DNA of 64,000 bases, taken from assembly GCA_000499405.2 (NCBI GenBank), contig HG738140.1, positions 2,933,024-2,997,023 on the forward strand, read 5' to 3'. Shown here one piece after another: positions 26,054 to 39,200 of the stretch. The translations under genes and the position numbers were made by a program. Positions within the stretch are counted from its first letter, which is position 1. Each line of letters starts with the position of its first letter. Source of the DNA: Onchocerca volvulus (lineage: Eukaryota; Nematoda; Chromadorea; Rhabditida; Onchocercidae). The notes below the pieces were generated by a model. That model was not told where the DNA came from, did no database searches, and saw only the letters and a program-made list of their open reading frames with translations.

Positions 26054-28992
26054 TTAGTTTTCATAATAAATATTGAATTTTTTCCGTCTTCGGAATGGAT
26101 CTTCAGTGTTGTATAAAAATGAACGATCAAAACCGATCGTATCATCATCAATTAAACAATAATCAATGGCAATTCGATCATTCATATTTGATTCTTCGGA
26201 TGGTACTGCAGTAACTCCAATTTTAATCTGCAATTTTTGCAACTTTTATTAATTTTCTAAAAAAAAAAAAAAAAAAAAAAAAAAGAAAAAAACAAAGATT
26301 CTAAAGTTCATTCGTCTAGTTTTTGATTCGAATGAGTTGCAATATTTAAAAAAAATATTATTTATTTTGAAAATATTTATTATTTGATCAAATTCCGCAT
26401 TTGATCAAATAGATTTACTACAATAATAGTATGATTTACTTATCGTTTGTTAAATTTAATTTTTTCCTCTAATAACTGATAACTTATTAAAATTTGATTT
26501 CGTCAAAATATATTTTTAGACGTACGTGTACGGTAGCATCTTTTCCCAACGTACCACAGGTAGGCTGTGCAATCATACGCTTAATTGCATTTGTCTTCAG
26601 AGCCCACATTATTGGACGATTGTGTTTGTTTTTTACATAAATTGTCACCATTTCCGAAAAAGGATACTTGAATACTATCTGAAGAAGAAAAAAAAAAAAA
26701 TAAGCAAAAAATCGGAAACTTAAATTTTTTAGAAAATTTTCAATTCTAAGAAAAAGTGATAATTTTTTTTTTTTTTTTTGGAAGAAAATTATTAAAATAT
26801 CTTTGATAAGATCAGAATAATTACATATTCATTTGGATTGGTGATAAGAGCTTCTTCTGTTTCCTTCAACACAATCGATGCCGAATTTTCGCTACATTGC
26901 AGTGAACCACCGATCTGAATGTGGAAATTTCATTGATTAATTTTTCAATTATTTCGCTTTATTGATTTTTTTTTTTTTTTTAAATTTAGAAATAATTAAA
27001 CAAAATTTAAAAAATTCCTGTATAAAATTAATTAGGCAACAATTGCACTTCATCATCTGCTTTTTGGCAATCACCAGCAGGAATCGATTTTACGGCATTA
27101 TTTTCTGATCGATCATCTTTTTCTTCTCCCGAATTTGACAATGTTAGTGAATCATTTAAGGTACTTTGTCGATGCTTATGTGATACAAATTTATAGTCTT
27201 CCTGGAAATAATATTAAATTAAAAATGAAATGAATTAAAATTCTTTTTTTTTTTTATTTATTATTCTAGAAATGTTTAATAAAATAATATTCTAAATATA
27301 GCATAAGAAATGAGAAGAAACTAAAAATTTCACCTTTCTACTGAAATTTCAATAAAAAATTTAATGCAAAAAAAAAAAATTCTCTTCAAAAAAAAAAATT
27401 CAAAAATTTTAATTTCAAATATAGCTTACTTCAATAGAATCAACAGTTTTTAGCGATCCATCATGTGTATACGAAGTATCCAAATAAGCGGTCATTTCTG
27501 GACTATGAGCCAATGAATATGCCGTTATGAGACTATTATGACGTAGCAATGGATCATTTCTGTAGGGATTCTGAAAAAAAGTCGGAAAGATTCTCGAAAA
27601 ATGTCACATTTTTCAAAAATTGCATTTCATTTAATTTAGTTATGCTAAAACGATTCAATTATTTGTAAAAAAAAAAAAAAAGTAAAATTTGAAACTTCGA
27701 ATTTGTGAAGAATTGGTCTACCAGATTCGATGATTTCTGCTTTTTTTTTTTTTTTTTCGAATTTATCTCAAAAATTCCGAAGTCAACTGTTACTTTTTGA
27801 AGAACGAAGATTTATGAAGCCAGATTCTATGCCCAGTGGTCATCTGTTTAGAATTTCCCCTTTTTTTTTCTAATGAATTCAATAAAAAATACATCATACA
27901 ATTTAATAATTATGAAACTTCTAATTGTCAAAATTTGTATTTTATTCTAAGAAATTCATCATACATGGCCCGAAAATTGTGTAACATCGGTAACTGTCAT
28001 CGCAGTATTGAGACCAATTTGTGATCCATAAGGTGAAAATTGAAGATTAACAGGTGTTCTGGAGCTAATCATCGAATTAGTACCAATTGTATTACAACGT
28101 TTTTGCTGCTGTTCGATCAGATTTTTTGCGACATCATGCTGATAGACGACATTAAAAAAGAGAACAACGAGAAGGACAAATTTGCCAAAAAAATATCCAA
28201 ATGAATCCATAAATAGACTATCGAATGCAACCAAAATTCCATGAATTGACCAGTAGAAAAGTGTTGCCTTCTGAAGAAATTAGCTTACTGATTTTAAGCT
28301 ATAGAATTTATTCTAATTTTGATAAATTGTTACCTTCTGAAGGTTAGTATTGATTTTCCAATTTTCATTCAAATTCCGATAAAGTATTAATTGATTCAAA
28401 TCTTATTTATTTTAGCTCTTTTAATTATACATATTTGATGATTTTTATTCGTTGAACGAGTTAATTTTATTGCATTTTCAATCATTCTTTTTTTTTTTTG
28501 AAATGATTTTAATTTTATTTCATTTTCAATCATTTTTTCTTTTTGAAATTATTTTTTTTCATTGAATATTGCTGAAATTCTTTGCTTACTTTAACAATTT
28601 AAAATTCCCTTGGAGCATATCCGAATCATATACTAGAAATCAAATTCACAGTCACTTCTTAGTCGTTTTGAATTTTGAATAAATTTTTTTGAATTTATAT
28701 GATTATTGCTGTTATATTGAATATTTGAAAGTACGTGATACGTTTAGAATTATTGTTTTACGTAATTTTCACAATAATTCACACTTACGTAAGCGAAGAC
28801 CCGAGTTGCGTGATCGGAAAGTTGTCTATAGGTAAAGATAGCAGCTGGAACGGTGGTGCATATATTACAAACTGTTTGAGCGTATTCACCGTTAAGAAGA
28901 TATGCGGAAATAAGTATTGAGCAAATAATGAAAAATTGACGCCAATTTATTTTCTTATTTTGTCCATCATTAATTTCAGATCCTTTTTTCAT
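26054..28992 (-). CDS. REEP/DP1/Yop1-like membrane protein fused to an MSP domain
   Basis: Exons 28992-28789, 28270-27965, 27570-27430, 27201-27049, 26914-26825, 26678-26526 and 26227-26054 are all phase 0 and give 406 aa. Residues about 17-125 hold paired hydrophobic segments in the order of the TB2/DP1/HVA22 family: FFIICSILISAYLL, VCNICTTVPAAIFTYRQL, then FYWSIHGILVAFDSLF and FFGKFVLLVVLFFNVVY. That family forms ER-curving hairpins. A polar linker of about 140 residues follows. Residues about 280-385 form an MSP/VAP-type immunoglobulin-like domain: VFKYPFSEMVTIYVKNKHNR, PIMWALKTNAIKRMIAQPTC, GTLGKDATVHIKIGVTAVP. Such domains form sperm filaments (MSP) or bind FFAT motifs at ER contact sites (VAP). 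I infer an ER protein with a cytosolic MSP domain. The start is supported by an ATATTCAG acceptor 9 nt upstream. Both domain calls are from sequence pattern only; the MSP call is the stronger. Confidence 0.8.
27607..27840 (+). repeat. 234-bp direct repeat, copy 1 (intronic)
   Basis: It lies in the second intron of the REEP-MSP gene. It matches 29327-29554 at every base except for two homopolymer lengths (A15 versus A13, T17 versus T13). Confidence 0.95.
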
Positions 28993-29038
28993 ATATTGCT
29001 CTGAATATTTGGTAATGAGTTTTACGTGACTTAATTGA

Positions 29039-29091
29039 ATATTACGTGTACAAGTAAAATATTACGTGCACAAGTAAAATATTACGTGATA
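29039..29091. promoter_or_regulatory. 20-bp tandem repeat carrying ACGTG cores
   Basis: AATATTACGTG(T/C)ACAAGTAA is repeated twice, followed by a third partial copy ending ACGTGATAAC. A fourth TTTTACGTGAC lies just before, near 29021. It sits 50 to 100 bp upstream of the REEP-MSP start codon, so it is a candidate binding-site cluster for bHLH or bZIP factors. Confidence 0.5.
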
Positions 29092-29326
29092 ACTTTGCAA
29101 ATATTTATATTCGAATAAAAATAACTTTAATAGCTTCTATTTGAAAGATTCAACGAAGTTCAGCTAAAAAATCAGATAAGACCTTCTCGTATCTTCAACT
29201 GCTCCCTATCATGATATCGGTAATCTTCTATTACAGTCATTTTGTGATTGACGAGTGAACCGCTTAATGATTTATATGACTTCAAATTATGATCGCAAAC
29301 ATTTCAACATCTCCTTTTATAGCAGT

Positions 29327-29554
29327 CATTTTTCAAAAATTGCATTTCATTTAATTTAGTTATGCTAAAACGATTCAATTATTTGTAAAAAAAAAAAAAG
29401 TAAAATTTGAAACTTCGAATTTGTGAAGAATTGGTCTACCAGATTCGATGATTTCTGCTTTTTTTTTTTTTCGAATTTATCTCAAAAATTCCGAAGTCAA
29501 CTGTTACTTTTTGAAGAACGAAGATTTATGAAGCCAGATTCTATGCCCAGTGGT
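29327..29554 (+). repeat. 228-bp direct repeat, copy 2 (upstream of the REEP-MSP gene)
   Basis: Same orientation as copy 1 and about 1.5 kb from it; the two copies bracket exons 1 and 2 of the REEP-MSP gene. It has no coding capacity. I see no TG...CA ends or target-site duplication, so an LTR is unlikely. Confidence 0.95.
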
Positions 29555-30254
29555 ATCGGGAAATTTTTTCACGGGTAAAGTAATAAGTAAAACAATATGA
29601 GAAAAGAAATTATTAACTAAAAAATGAAAACAAAAAAAAAGTGAAGCTTTAAATTGAGATTCCTATTCAGCATTATATGATTTTTAATCAATGCACTTCT
29701 TTATCATAATTTCAATATAGCACATTTCACATTATTCTAATTAATTTATCAAAACAATTTTCGAATAAGTTCAAAGTGTAAAAATTAGAATGCATCTATA
29801 ATAACACAAAAAATCGTAGATTAACAATGGTGCAATTTCAATCGTAACTAACTGGAAAACTTTTAAAATTTCATTAATAAATTTTTAACTCATGAAGCAA
29901 GATCCAAAAAGGGTTAAAAATGTAAGGAAAAACAAAACCAACGATAAAATACTGTTAAGGTAGCAAAATACTAATGAGCTTCTTGATTACATACGAAGGA
30001 CTAAAAACATGATGCTAATAAAGAGATTTTCTCGTCTTCTGTAAATTCAGATTCAAAACTGCATTATGAACATCCTTTTTCTCCAAAGAAATTTCATGTA
30101 TATAGAATTCTCCGAATCAAATAAGTTTACTATTCATAGATTTCACTTTACAATTTTCATAAACAAATAGTGAGATTTTTGTTCTAGAAAATAAACAAAT
30201 AAACAAATAAATAAATCACTAATTTTAAATTAAGTAAACATCACTTGCTTGTTG

Positions 30255-33200
30255 TCATAAATGCGCTTCTTGAGTATCACATTGGAGTCTGATATGTAAT
30301 GTGTCATCGTCTAAGCAAATGTCATCATTTGGTATACTCTTCTTGAAATTGCTTAAAAAATTTTGCAGATGAATTCAGAATATTTATAAATCATTTTTTA
30401 AAAATTATGCAATGTTCTGACATGAATAATCAAGTTTGAAAGATTCCATAACATTTTGGAAATATTCATACCAATCCGCAGTAACTGTTTTTTGCCTGTT
30501 AATTAACATTCAATAAAACTTTTTAATCAAAATAAAGAATTTTCGTTATTTTTCAACTAAATGAAATTTTGAAATGTCGGATAAAGTTATGAATTACTGG
30601 TAAAAATGAAATTCTGATCAAGTTGAAATGATTAATTAAGTAAACAATAAAAGGAATTGAAAAAAGTTACCTAATTTGGCTTGAAGCTTCATCAGATGAT
30701 TGCTGGATTTGTCTAGTTGAAACATTATTCAAGATCATAATACATTCTTCCAAACAACAGATATCAGATAATGTCATGAATTGTTCCTGATAACGTTGTA
30801 TACGAAATACACCCTCTTCAGCACTACTAACATCTGCAAATGTAGAATCAGCATTAAAAATTAATTAGTGTATAATATAAAATGATGCAAATATCAATTA
30901 ATTAAGATGGTAAAATAGAAAGCAAATCACTTAGTAATATTATAAATCTTTTTAAAGAATCATAAATCAAATAACGAGAAAAAATTTGCTTATAATTTAC
31001 TGAACGCCTTTTTTTTTTATTCATTATTAAAAATATACTAACAATCAAGAAATCTCCATTCGCTATTCGATTCCATATTCGAATCTGAATAATCAGCAAT
31101 AATTCCTTCAATTTTTTGTCGCACACCGTCCAATTCAGCTTCTGCTTCTACGAAAATCTTACCGATTTCTACAGCTGCAAAAATTTAGGCGAAATTAAAA
31201 GAATTTTTTTTTAAGTTCTAAATTCTTACAGCTTCAATTTTGACTTGTTAATGATTTCAATATGTTTTGCAAGAATTAGTAACTTTGGATTTTATTTCAC
31301 ATCTCAAGTACACTGTAATACATAAGTTCTAGTCCAACTAGAAATTTTCTTGAAGTCAAAAAGAGATTAGAAATTTAATTAAAAAAATCTACACAAATCA
31401 TTCAAATAAATAAAATTTATGAGAAGTAGTATTAAACATTCAATGTTTGAATTCACAAATTTATTAAATCATACATACAAAAAAAGCATTTTCTTCAAAG
31501 AATCAAAATTTTAGTTTCACTTAAAAGGCAATTATTAAAACGTTGCAAAATGTAAAATTTTTCTTCGTCTTAAAAAAAAAAATATTATTAGTGGACATTT
31601 CTAGGCCAATGAGTCATATATTACCTGTTACTTTGAGTCGTTCCAAATTATCCCGATTAGCATTATATTCGATGGAAGTAGTGAGTAGCACAGGTAAGGT
31701 ATAGCTTATTGAAGTTGATGGCGCTCGGCTAATACCGCTATTACTCTGTTGTTGTTTGGATATTTTCCGATGTTTTTTAAGAACTCCTGGCATATAATTT
31801 GTTTTCTTTTCACGACGTAACATAGGAACCTATAATATAAAAATATGTTAAATCGTAACAAACTAAAAGATAACAAAAAATAGAAAAGAAAAGAAGAAGA
31901 ATTAAAATAGGATCGAATGGTACAAAAAATAAGAAATAAGAATAGTAGGGAGAATGAAATGAATAAATTAGGATGAATACATATTCCAAATGTTGTAATG
32001 AAATTAAATCAACCTGACTATGAAAGCTAATTTCGATGGTACTCGGTGCCAGAAGACATGGTTCACCATCCACTTGCATTGGTATTGCTTTGCTTGTTGT
32101 GATTCGGGCATGAGAACATTGTGCTATACGTTCACCTTTGCCACCCATTTGCAAAGTAGCCTGGAAATGAAAATAGAAAATTGGTACCAGAAAAGTGAAA
32201 GTAAATAAGTAAGCAATAAACTTAAAAGAATGGATACACTTTGTCATTGATAAACGACTTGGCTTTAATGATTTTGAGATTTAATCCTTAAAGAAATCTT
32301 TACAGTCTCCGATAACTTATTCTTTTCATGAATTTTTTTTTTTTAACTTTTTCTAAATTTAAAATTCCAGAAAGCACACCAGTGTAGCAGTTGTGAAACC
32401 AAGGACTTCTAATTTGCCGTCACAGCTGGAAGATCGGTATTTCTCCTCATCATCGTTACTCCATGGAACTGTTCCTCCCGCATAATATGTTATATTAAGA
32501 AATAATATGCAATGAAACTTGAATTCTTTAATTTTTGAAGTTAAATCAACTCCATCGCACTGAAATTCGTATGAAAAACATATAAATTTTTCAAAGTAAA
32601 AATTTTAAAAATAAAATGAAGTATGCAGTTTTGCTTCAACAGATTCACTTTGATAAGGAAATTCATACTTGAAAATAATTTAGTTATATCCATTACCTCA
32701 AGAGTGATGTATTCATGGAGAAGTTTCCAAGTTCGCTTGAATAAATCGATGGTACCTAGTCCACCGTATGCTATTCGATTTTTTAGCCTGCTATTTAGCA
32801 TTTGTGGATTTGCACCTGAAATCATGCATATTATTAGAAACTTGATTAACAAATAGGATAATTTTAAAGATATAGTTTCAAACATACTGTCATCTTAATC
32901 ATCAACTTTTTACTATGATAACTGTAATTACCACTATAAGAAATGAATAATTAGCATGACAGTTAATTTTTTTCACAATTCTTTCCTTTGAAATTTGAAA
33001 AAATTTAAAAGAAGAAAACAAGTTTCTTAGAACTCGTTCAAACTAACTTCTAGAATGGTGAAATTGCAAGGCTACATGAGCATCGGCTCCAACGCTGTAA
33101 TAATTGTTCATCACTGCTAGCGTCAATTCATTTTGAGCAGCTTTGTCGATTTCATCTGCGTTTACATTTGATGCTTGCAAATTAGCTTCAACTTTTATAT

Positions 33201-36200
33201 TCCATCTATAAATTGTCTTTTTATATTTCTCTATAAGAAAATATCCAACGAGTGAAAACATAATGTCCATAAATGTTTAATCAAATTTAGTAAATTCCTT
33301 TCTACTTTTTCAGTTTTTTCAGTACAGATAGAAAGTAGTTTTCAATCTTATTTTTGATTTCATGTTCATGCTCAGATCTTGACGGTCGACTCTCTTCAGA
33401 ATTCCTCAATTTCCGATTTCTAAAGTTAAATAACGGGAAAAGTAAACTAACCTATCAAGATATGTAATGGATGTTTCATTAATAACAGCACTTAGCAGTT
33501 GTGCCAATGGTTCTTCGCTAAACGAACCACCCCAACCAAGACATCTAAAATTGAATATGAAGATGAATTAATTAAAACCGACAAGAAATTAGTTAAACTA
33601 AGCAAACCAAATCTAAATAAATACAAAACAAACAAAAATATACGGCTCATTTTGTATAACTATTAATAGAAGCATAAAAAAATAATTGCCTGGCCAAGTC
33701 ATTGCCAGTGCCTAGCGGAACAATGCCAATTGGAGGATATTTCGACCAGTTCATCTGAAATTAATATTCAGTAGAAGATTTAAAATGTAAATAAAGATAC
33801 TGTTTAACATTCCAAATCAAAGAAAATTTAATTGTTGTGTAAAATAAAAGGTTCACGTTGAATGATTGATTTCAAATTACCCTACTGTATTTATTTTATT
33901 AACTGTTAAAAAAAAAGTTTAATTCATAAAAAATCTGCAAAACTGTAAAGCAAACTTTATCAAGAGTACTTAAAATCCATCCAACGGTACCATCACCACC
34001 GCATACGAGCACTCGCATACTGGATGCTATTTTTTTGAACATACTAAGCCTAAAGCACATTTTTAAAAATTAATTTATAACAATCATAATATTTGAAAAA
34101 GTTTCAAATTAGTAGTCAGAAAAAGTATCATGTATGAATAGGATTAATTTTTAATTCCTTTACTGTATTTATCCATAAGATACTAATTTCTGGATTCATT
34201 ATACATGTTGCTGCACAGCTTTACAAAAGAAAAGCTTAATAAAAGTAATTACCCATATTCAGGTCCTTTCATTGTAGTAATGTCGAATACTTGACGTGGA
34301 TTCAGAAGCCAGCAAAATGTGTGCAACAATTTAGAACCTTTGTTACCACCTGATTTCGGATTTACAAATACAAGCAGCGGCTGACTTGGAAGCCATGTAC
34401 CATCATCCAAAGGTATTGGTTGTATCCTAAATCTGCGCTGAAATAATGAAATTTAAGACAAGTTAAAATCTTTGTCATTCAAAATAACATAGTGGGAAAA
34501 AAAAAAGAAAAAAAAAACATTATGAAAATTTGAAACACAACAAAAAAATACTGTTAAAATATGCTTATAAAGCTAATTACAAATTTATTTTTACATGAAG
34601 GATATCAAAAACTGATTTTTTTTCCTGTAAAAATCATGAATACATTTAAATTTGATATCTTAAAAATATAGTTATAATAAGGATGAACCATACTTTCCTT
34701 CTTTTCGCAACTTTTTTCCTTTTTCTTAATTGACTTTGATTTGAATATTGAATCCAAGTCGGTGGCACAATCATCTCTTTCAGATCACCGCGATCACATG
34801 ATCTCTCAAAACAATGCGATGAAAAGCATTCAACTTTGTTGTGATATGATCGTTTGCACCATGAACAAGTAATTGCGATTATTTCCTGTAATTATATTTA
34901 CTTTATCATTATCTTCTTATTAATTATTGAATTAACTTTTCCATTTATGAGGAATTTTCTATTCCTTCTTATCAATTATCGAGTTAATTTTTTCATTTGT
35001 GAAGAATTCTCTATGATCTATTCCTCTGAGAATTATCACTCGCTGAGTGTAAATTGTAACCTTTCATTTTAGTATCTTTTTTTTTAATTACTTTTCCCAT
35101 TTCCTTTCATATTCTGAATCACCCATAACATGATGAAAGAAATTAATTAATTTCGGAAGTAATCTTTAAATGTCTTCTTCGACATTTAAAGACATTATAT
35201 TTTTAACAACAAATATGCATTTATCATTAAAATTCAATATAGAATGAAATGTGACGATAAAATTGCTTCGTAACTTAACATAGAGAAATCACCTAATACA
35301 TACATATAAGCATTATTTCAAATACGAATTATTTGAAGATCTTCCATTGCATTGCTAATCAAATAATTTTAGTTTGGTCTTTCTTTTTTCTTTTTAAATT
35401 CAATAATTTGATTTCAGTTCCTGGTAAGATTTTTTTTTTTTTAGCATTAAATCAAATTAGAAAGCAAAGCGTGAAAAAAATTTTCTCTATCTATCCTCGG
35501 GATGGTATCAATTCTTTGTATGATAAATGCTATTAAAATTAATCATATCATCGTAGTCTTGAATTCAATAAAACTAATTTAACTTTTTTGGTAAGATTTG
35601 CTCAATATTAAATTGAATTACAATGCGAAGCATGAAATTTTTTTATCTATGCTTTGTACGATAGATACTACTAAAATTATTCATATCATATCATCTTCTT
35701 AACTGTTTATTCATCGAATATTATGAGCTTTTTAATCGCTTATTTATCGAACATCATAATTTTTCTAAGTCGCTTAATTATTGAATATTATAATCTTTAA
35801 ATGGCTTATTTATTGAACATTATAATCTTCTTGTCAGGATTTTTTTTCATCACAATTTGCAAATCTATATCATTAAATCTTTTGGTCTTATTTTTACATG
35901 AAAATTATCAATAATAAATGATATGCAAAGTGTAAATTTACCTTTTCATGGAAAATTTTCTGCTGAAATGATTTGCCGCAACGTATGCAACGTCCTTTCT
36001 GTTTCCATTTATGTAACCAATGATGTCCATTTAACGATTTATCCACGACACTGCTATTTGAAGTTATTTGTTTCCTTACTGCACTTTCTTCTTGATACGT
36101 TATCTTGCATTTTACGTAAAACTAAAGTGAAAAAGATGCTATGTTTTACATGGATCTTTAAAACGGAAGTTACACGCATAAATAAGCAAATATACTAATA

Positions 36201-39200
36201 AGTAAATTTCTTATATCTTTTTCTAGAAATGGTTTCGAAGTGAAAAGAGAAACTTGTAACAGAAAAAAAAAAAAATTCTGGTGAAAAATGTTGAAAATGC
36301 TGGGAAACTGACCTGTCGTAAAATTGGCAAACATGCTGTATGCACGACGATATGACATGCAGCACAACTTCGTTTTCCTCCAACTTTTTGGCAATCTCGT
36401 TCACCTACAAGAATTGCTCAGCCATTCTTGAAAGTGTTACTTCAGTTCAGCAGTAATTACTGCTTTGGAATAGATTTAAACGGCAAAAAGTTCATTGAAA
36501 TAAATTCTTCTAATTAATTAAAATGGAATTTTCATCCATAACAACAACAATAGTATTATTTCATATATCATATGGAATAATTTGATAATGAAAACATGAG
36601 ATTTCCTTCGGAAACTTAATTTTTATTCGAATAAAAGAATCAACAAGTTTAATCGTTTCAAAACTTCTGCATAAAATAAAATTTTGGTAGAAAAAATTCA
36701 CTAACCAACATAACATTCGGTATCACGTGAACTGCTTGGTCCTGATAAAGGCACCCAAATATGTTCATCACTATGAATCTGAAATAAAGCTTCCACAAAA
36801 AAATTTTCGAATTATTTCGTGTAATTTTGCTAAAAATCAAAAAAAATAACGTGCTAATTTCTGATTTCGGATGTTTATGATTATTTTAAATATTATAACT
36901 CATATCAGTTTTTTTTTTTTTGATAAATTTTAATCAATATAATTAAAAAATATATTCAATCATTCTAAACAATTTGAATTCAAAAAAATTTTGCAATCTA
37001 CTTGAAACACTGGTATCAATTAGTTGACTACTTTCGTATCATATTATATCATTCATAACTTAGGTGGCTGTAGGAATTTTTGGCTTGTATTATTCATTAT
37101 TTCAGAATCTAATCAATAATTGCCAGGTTTTTTCGGCTTGTATCATTTATTATTTTAAAACTTAATTAACCTTAGTATCGAACCAATAATTCTTTGTACG
37201 ATGTTTGCATATTGTCGTTGAGGTACCATAAATTTGAGATGAATGTACATCCACTATTCGTTTACCTACTGTCGATTTAGCTAATGCACGCCTATATTAC
37301 AAATTTTTAATTAACAATCTGATTAAAATTAATATAATTTAATTTTTTTTCGTAAAATAAAGAAAATTTTTATTATATTTAAAATTTTAGAAAAAAAAAA
37401 CATAAATGAGTAATTTTTTATAATTCAGCAAAATTCCTTTATCGATGAATTATCAATTTTCAAATTTTTAATGAGCTTTAACTTTGCTGCATCATAAGTC
37501 TGAATAACGAAACGAAGTTATTCAAGTTTTGAAAAAAAAAAATTTTCTATAATTATGGCAAAAAAAAAAAAAATTATAATAAAATTATGGCAATTCTTTT
37601 ATAATTATTAATTAATTTGTGATTAGCAAAATGAGATATTTATAAGACATTTGCTATTATGATAAAATGTTATATTCATAACTATAAACAACTTTCTTCA
37701 TGTGACTAATGGTTTGCAAATAATTAATCCACTCGTTATAGATCAAAAATCTGATGCTATTAACATATGAATGATAATAATCTTCAACTATTCCCCTTGA
37801 AAAATTCTTTTGATAAATTGCAATCTATGATTAGCGATAATTAGTAGTTTTTCGCTTTCCACTAAATCATTTCGATCGATTTTGCAGTCCAGCCAAAAAG
37901 ATGTGAAAAACAAAAAAGAAAAAAAAAAGCAGTAACCACTGAATATGATCGATGTTATTAATTTATCACTTGAAAAAAACTGTTAACAAATTGAAAGCAA
38001 GATTAATTTTAACATGAAAGAGATTTTTGGGAACAAAATTCTAATAAATTCAAAAATATCTTAATGATTATTATGAATAGAGAATAATTTTTGCATATTG
38101 ATAAAAATATTAGATATGGAATTAATGCGTTTTATCGAATCCTATGAAATAATTTTATGGATGTTGAATTAACAAAACATTTTTCTAAAATTTTAATTCA
38201 CAAATTGAACAATAAACTAAAATATGTATTTCGTAAATTTGGAAACTAATTTTTAGTTTTAATTTGAAGCTAAATAAGAAACCATAACTCTTAACAAATT
38301 ATTTTCCCATTTAAAAATATGAAGTTTGAATTGAATAAGTCGTTGAAATCAAATTGATATATATATGTCTAACTTCGCATTAGAAACGTTAGAAATTTTG
38401 CAAAAGTTTATTGATAATCTTACAATACATTTTTTTTTTTATCAGAAGTTTATTGATAATTTTATAATATGTTCTGGAATAAAAAGTGCTTAAAAATTAA
38501 AAACTTTATCGAAATTTTTTTCGACAAATTTTTGTGCAAAATTTGCTAAAATTTTTTTTCTCTGCAATTATTTTGTATTCTTGGTATTTTCCGAGAAAGA
38601 TTAATTTTGAGAATTGGCACATTTTACAGCTAATGTAACTGCAATTAAGTCATCAGCTTCATAATAACCTTTAATCTCTTCGTAGCTAAAATTAAAAGTT
38701 TCCTATCGACTTCTGTCAATATTGCAAAACTTTGTAATTAAATCTTTGGAAATGTTACGCAACTCATTCTTTATATTCAAGATATATGAAATGTGCCTGA
38801 AATTTTCCTGCCAAAGTTAATTAGCTTAATTCTTTTATTACCATTTAGATTTAATTTATTCTCGAGAGCGAGCTAATTGCATTTAATCAACCTATTTCTG
38901 CTCCTGAAAATAAGAATGATAGAATCAACAAAATAAAAATTATTGAAAATATTGAAATCAATGACTGACTGATTAAAATATAATATTATTGTGACAAAAA
39001 AAAAAACAAAGTTAATTTTACAAATATTACAGAAAAATTAGCAATGTAATCTTTTTCACCTATTTTGCAAGCATCAATTGAAACTAAATTGATAAAAATT
39101 GATTGATAATTGAATAAAATATTGACAAAAAAGGAAATATTTCCATCAATTATTTAACTAGTTGAAATATATTAGAATTTGAGAATATTTCAAATAAATA

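Larger units (their letters stand above)
28993..30254. promoter_or_regulatory. upstream region of the REEP-MSP gene and 3' flank of the kinase gene
   Basis: No coding sequence was seen. It holds the ACGTG repeats (29039-29091), copy 2 of the 230-bp repeat, and an A/C-rich AAAT/AAAC microsatellite near 30188-30215. It should contain the promoter of the REEP-MSP gene and the 3' UTR of the diacylglycerol kinase gene. Confidence 0.5.

Noticed and set aside
27607..29554. LTR retrotransposon reading of the direct repeats
   Set aside because: The DNA between the copies is ordinary exons and introns of the REEP-MSP gene, and the repeat ends lack TG...CA and target-site duplications.
29560..30254. 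Ankyrin-coding exons for the kinase
   Set aside because: No ankyrin-like coding sequence on the minus strand; the last exon ends with an in-frame stop at 30255.
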